From NCBI GenBank assembly GCA_963819855.1, contig CAWFYC010000020.1, positions 442,950 to 506,949 of the forward strand: a stretch of 64,000 nucleotides of DNA, in the 5' to 3' direction. The stretch comes from JAMXLO01 sp963819855 (GTDB lineage: Bacteria > Pseudomonadota > Alphaproteobacteria > Acetobacterales > Acetobacteraceae). The position numbers and the translations under genes are program-made. The notes below the pieces were generated by a model. That model was not told the origin of the DNA. It made no database searches and saw only the letters and a list, made by a program, of their open reading frames with translations. Below, in pieces: positions 62,487-64,000 of this stretch (positions within the stretch are counted from its first letter, which is position 1; every line of letters begins with the position of its first letter).

Positions 62487-63332
62487 ATGAAACTTCTGCG
62501 CTACGGACCCATTGGTGCCGAGAAGCCCGCCCTGCTGGCCAAAGACGGCACGATCCGCTGTCTTTCGTCCGTCGTGCGGGAGATCGACGGGTTCGCGTTG
62601 TCGGATGCGGCGCTGAAGATGATTGCCGGCATCGATCCGGCCACCTTGCCGAAAGTTGATGCGAATACGCGGCTTGGGTCCTGCATCGCGCGGCCGGTGA
62701 ACTATGTGTGCATCGGGCTGAACTACGCGGATCATGCGGCCGAGGCCGGGATGCCGGTGCCGAAGGAGCCGATCATCTTCCTGAAGTCGTTGGGCGCGAT
62801 GTGCGGACCGAACGACGATGTTAAGCAACCGCGCGGATCGAAAAAGCTGGACTGGGAGGTTGAACTCGGCATCGTCATCGGCAAGACCGCACGCTACGTG
62901 CCGGAGCACGACGCGCTGAACTACGTTGCTGGCTACTGCGTCTGCAACGACGTGTCGGAACGCGAGTATCAACTCGAGCGCGCCGGCACGTGGGACAAGG
63001 GCAAGGGCTGCGACACCTTTGGCCCCACCGGCCCCTGGGTGGTGACGAAGGACGAGGTCCCCGATCCGCAGGCGCTGCCGTTGTGGACCGAGGTGAACGG
63101 CAAGCGGATGCAGAACGGCACCACCAGGACGATGATCTTCGGCGTGGTGAAGCTGGTGAGTTACGTCAGCCACTTCATCACGTTGCATGCCGGCGATGTG
63201 ATCGCCACCGGCACGCCGCCCGGCGTCGGCCAGGGCGTGAAGCCCAACCCGATATTCCTGAAGGTCGGCGATACGATGCGGCTGTCGGTTGAAGGACTGG
63301 GTGTGCAGACGCAGCACGTGGTGGAGGGATAA
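62487..63332 (+). CDS. Fumarylacetoacetate hydrolase-family protein, possibly 2,4-diketo-3-deoxy-L-fuconate hydrolase
   Basis: The 281-residue FAH-fold hydrolase cleaves carbon-carbon bonds in beta-diketones with a divalent metal. Metal and active-site segments: VCIGLNYADHAAEAGMPVPKEPIIFLKS, LDWEVELGIVIGKTARYV (acidic ligands), and VIATGTPPGVGQGVKP. Paired with the SDR it fits the diketo-hydrolase route of L-fucose/L-rhamnose, where the product would be pyruvate plus lactate. Other FAH substrates remain possible. Confidence 0.86.
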   Translation: MKLLRYGPIGAEKPALLAKDGTIRCLSSVVREIDGFALSDAALKMIAGIDPATLPKVDANTRLGSCIARPVNYVCIGLNYADHAAEAGMPVPKEPIIFLKSLGAMCGPNDDVKQPRGSKKLDWEVELGIVIGKTARYVPEHDALNYVAGYCVCNDVSEREYQLERAGTWDKGKGCDTFGPTGPWVVTKDEVPDPQALPLWTEVNGKRMQNGTTRTMIFGVVKLVSYVSHFITLHAGDVIATGTPPGVGQGVKPNPIFLKVGDTMRLSVEGLGVQTQHVVEG

Positions 63333-63888
63333 CAAGGGGCGTCGCACCCGCGCAACGTGGTCTCCGACTAACTCTGCCGGAGGACCTTCCTGGGCGGCCA
63401 GAAATTCAACTCAGGCATTCTCCGGAAAATATTCCATGACGCCGCCGCCGTATCGTGTTCTACCTTCGTCCATGTTTGCCTAGGCCTCCGCCACTGACCC
63501 GACCACTCCGCCCAACCCCTACCCGGTCGGCGGGTCCCGGCGCAGCCGCATCACGTACCTTCTCGGCCTCGTCCGCAGACTCATCGATCACGGCAGACAG
63601 CTTGCTGCCACGACCTTGGCATCATGCCGGACCATCCGATGTGGCGGGAGCTTCGGCGCGCCGTCATCCTGCACGGCCGTCGCCTGGTCGACTTCGTCAA
63701 GAGCATCCGGAGCGGGGTGTCCGTCGCACTGAGCGAGTGCTTCAGCCGAACTCCCACTCCGCCGTCACCATTGACGGTGATGTCCCCGGCGCACGCCAGC
63801 ACCGGCCCACCCTGAACATTTCCGCTCGGGCGTGATCCACGGGGCCAGCCAACGCTGACCCCGCCGTTCCGATTCGCCCGTCACGCTG
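63333..63888. other. Gene-free stretch
   Basis: About 550 bases after the FAH hydrolase in which no frame shows a recognisable domain, ribosome site or conserved pattern; several open frames overlap on both strands with no coherent product. It may hold degraded sequence or a spacer before the next gene outside the window. Confidence 0.5.
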
Positions 63889-63962
63889 CCCAGCGAAACC
63901 CATCCTACGAACCAATGCATGACGCGCACTCGTAGGATGGATAGAGCGCAGCGAAACCCATC
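63889..63962. repeat. Long intergenic palindrome, copy 4 (degenerate)
   Basis: The right arm 63932-63962 matches the family (GTAGGATGGATAGAGCGCAG..., one substitution). The left arm is cut down: only CCCATCCTACG-type core (about 63899-63909) and an inverted AGCGAAACCCATC segment remain. It is a decayed or rearranged copy of the same element. Confidence 0.85.
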
Positions 63963-64000
63963 GATTGCCGCGTGATCACCACACGAAGCGCGGAACCGTC

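Noticed and set aside
63455..63835. Small open frame near the right end
   Set aside because: Pro/Ser/Thr/Arg-rich, no ribosome site or domain, overlapped by equally open frames on both strands.
1..64000. CRISPR array, prophage, insertion sequence, tRNA or rRNA
   Set aside because: No regularly spaced direct repeats, phage structural genes, transposase frames, or cloverleaf/rRNA sequence were recognised on either strand.

Overview
The window is a GC-rich (roughly two-thirds G+C) piece of a bacterial chromosome. The gene content and the rpsT-dnaA-dnaN order (26.6-23.3 kb, minus strand) point to an alphaproteobacterium, most likely of the Acetobacteraceae/Rhodospirillales type; this is inferred from gene families, not from a search. 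The dnaA-rpsT spacer (25975-26343) carries a perfect DnaA box, so the chromosomal replication origin may lie here.

Layout. 0-8.4 kb: a cell-envelope and housekeeping block on the minus strand: GTPase Der, a BamB-like beta-propeller lipoprotein, a YfgM-like membrane protein, then a translationally coupled MlaE-MlaF-MlaD-PqiC-type lipid transporter headed by a PotD-like binding protein. 8.5-23.2 kb: 3-hydroxyisobutyryl-CoA hydrolase, a DUF4239 membrane protein, an acyl-CoA ligase, an MFS transporter, a hybrid histidine kinase, a PEP-CTERM-like vanadium haloperoxidase, a DMT exporter, a thiolase-like/DUF35 pair, a pseudouridine synthase, a 2-hydroxyacid dehydrogenase and a luciferase-like monooxygenase. 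23.3-28.2 kb: dnaN, dnaA, rpsT and an M81 (MlrC) peptidase. 28.3-42.9 kb: a secreted depolymerase, then two catabolic-looking minus-strand operons. One has two GMC oxidoreductases and a SelA-like PLP enzyme. The other has a 2OG-Fe(II) oxygenase, a ThDP enzyme, an EthD-like protein, an alpha/beta hydrolase and a luciferase-like monooxygenase. A ferredoxin-reductase-like flavoprotein, a TauD-like dioxygenase and a probable structured small RNA follow. 43-50 kb: a heme-degrading-type monooxygenase, an SDR, a PaoABC-like molybdenum hydroxylase and a second ThDP enzyme. 50-56 kb: the leucine-degradation steps isovaleryl-CoA dehydrogenase and both 3-methylcrotonyl-CoA carboxylase subunits, then a branched-chain amino-acid-type binding protein. 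56-63.3 kb: a phospholipase C-like enzyme and an IlvD/Edd dehydratase, a VapBC-like toxin-antitoxin pair with a small XRE regulator, and a luciferase-like enzyme, SDR and FAH hydrolase resembling the L-fuconate/L-rhamnonate diketo-hydrolase route.

Most useful observations: (1) four copies of a long intergenic palindrome (20.3, 23.2, 44.2 and 63.9 kb), plus an unrelated palindrome inside the liu operon. (2) A probable small RNA of about 185 nt at 41.7-41.9 kb with a sigma70-like promoter, rod-like nested pairing and an intrinsic terminator. (3) Seven reading-frame breaks, every one explained by a single inserted base, six of them between 30.2 and 36.8 kb. The sequence there is otherwise well conserved, so an insertion-type sequencing error is at least as likely as gene decay. 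(4) Tightly coupled operons of unknown substrate.

No CRISPR array, prophage, insertion sequence, rRNA or tRNA was recognised. All functional names come from reading motifs and family resemblance by eye; none was checked against a database.
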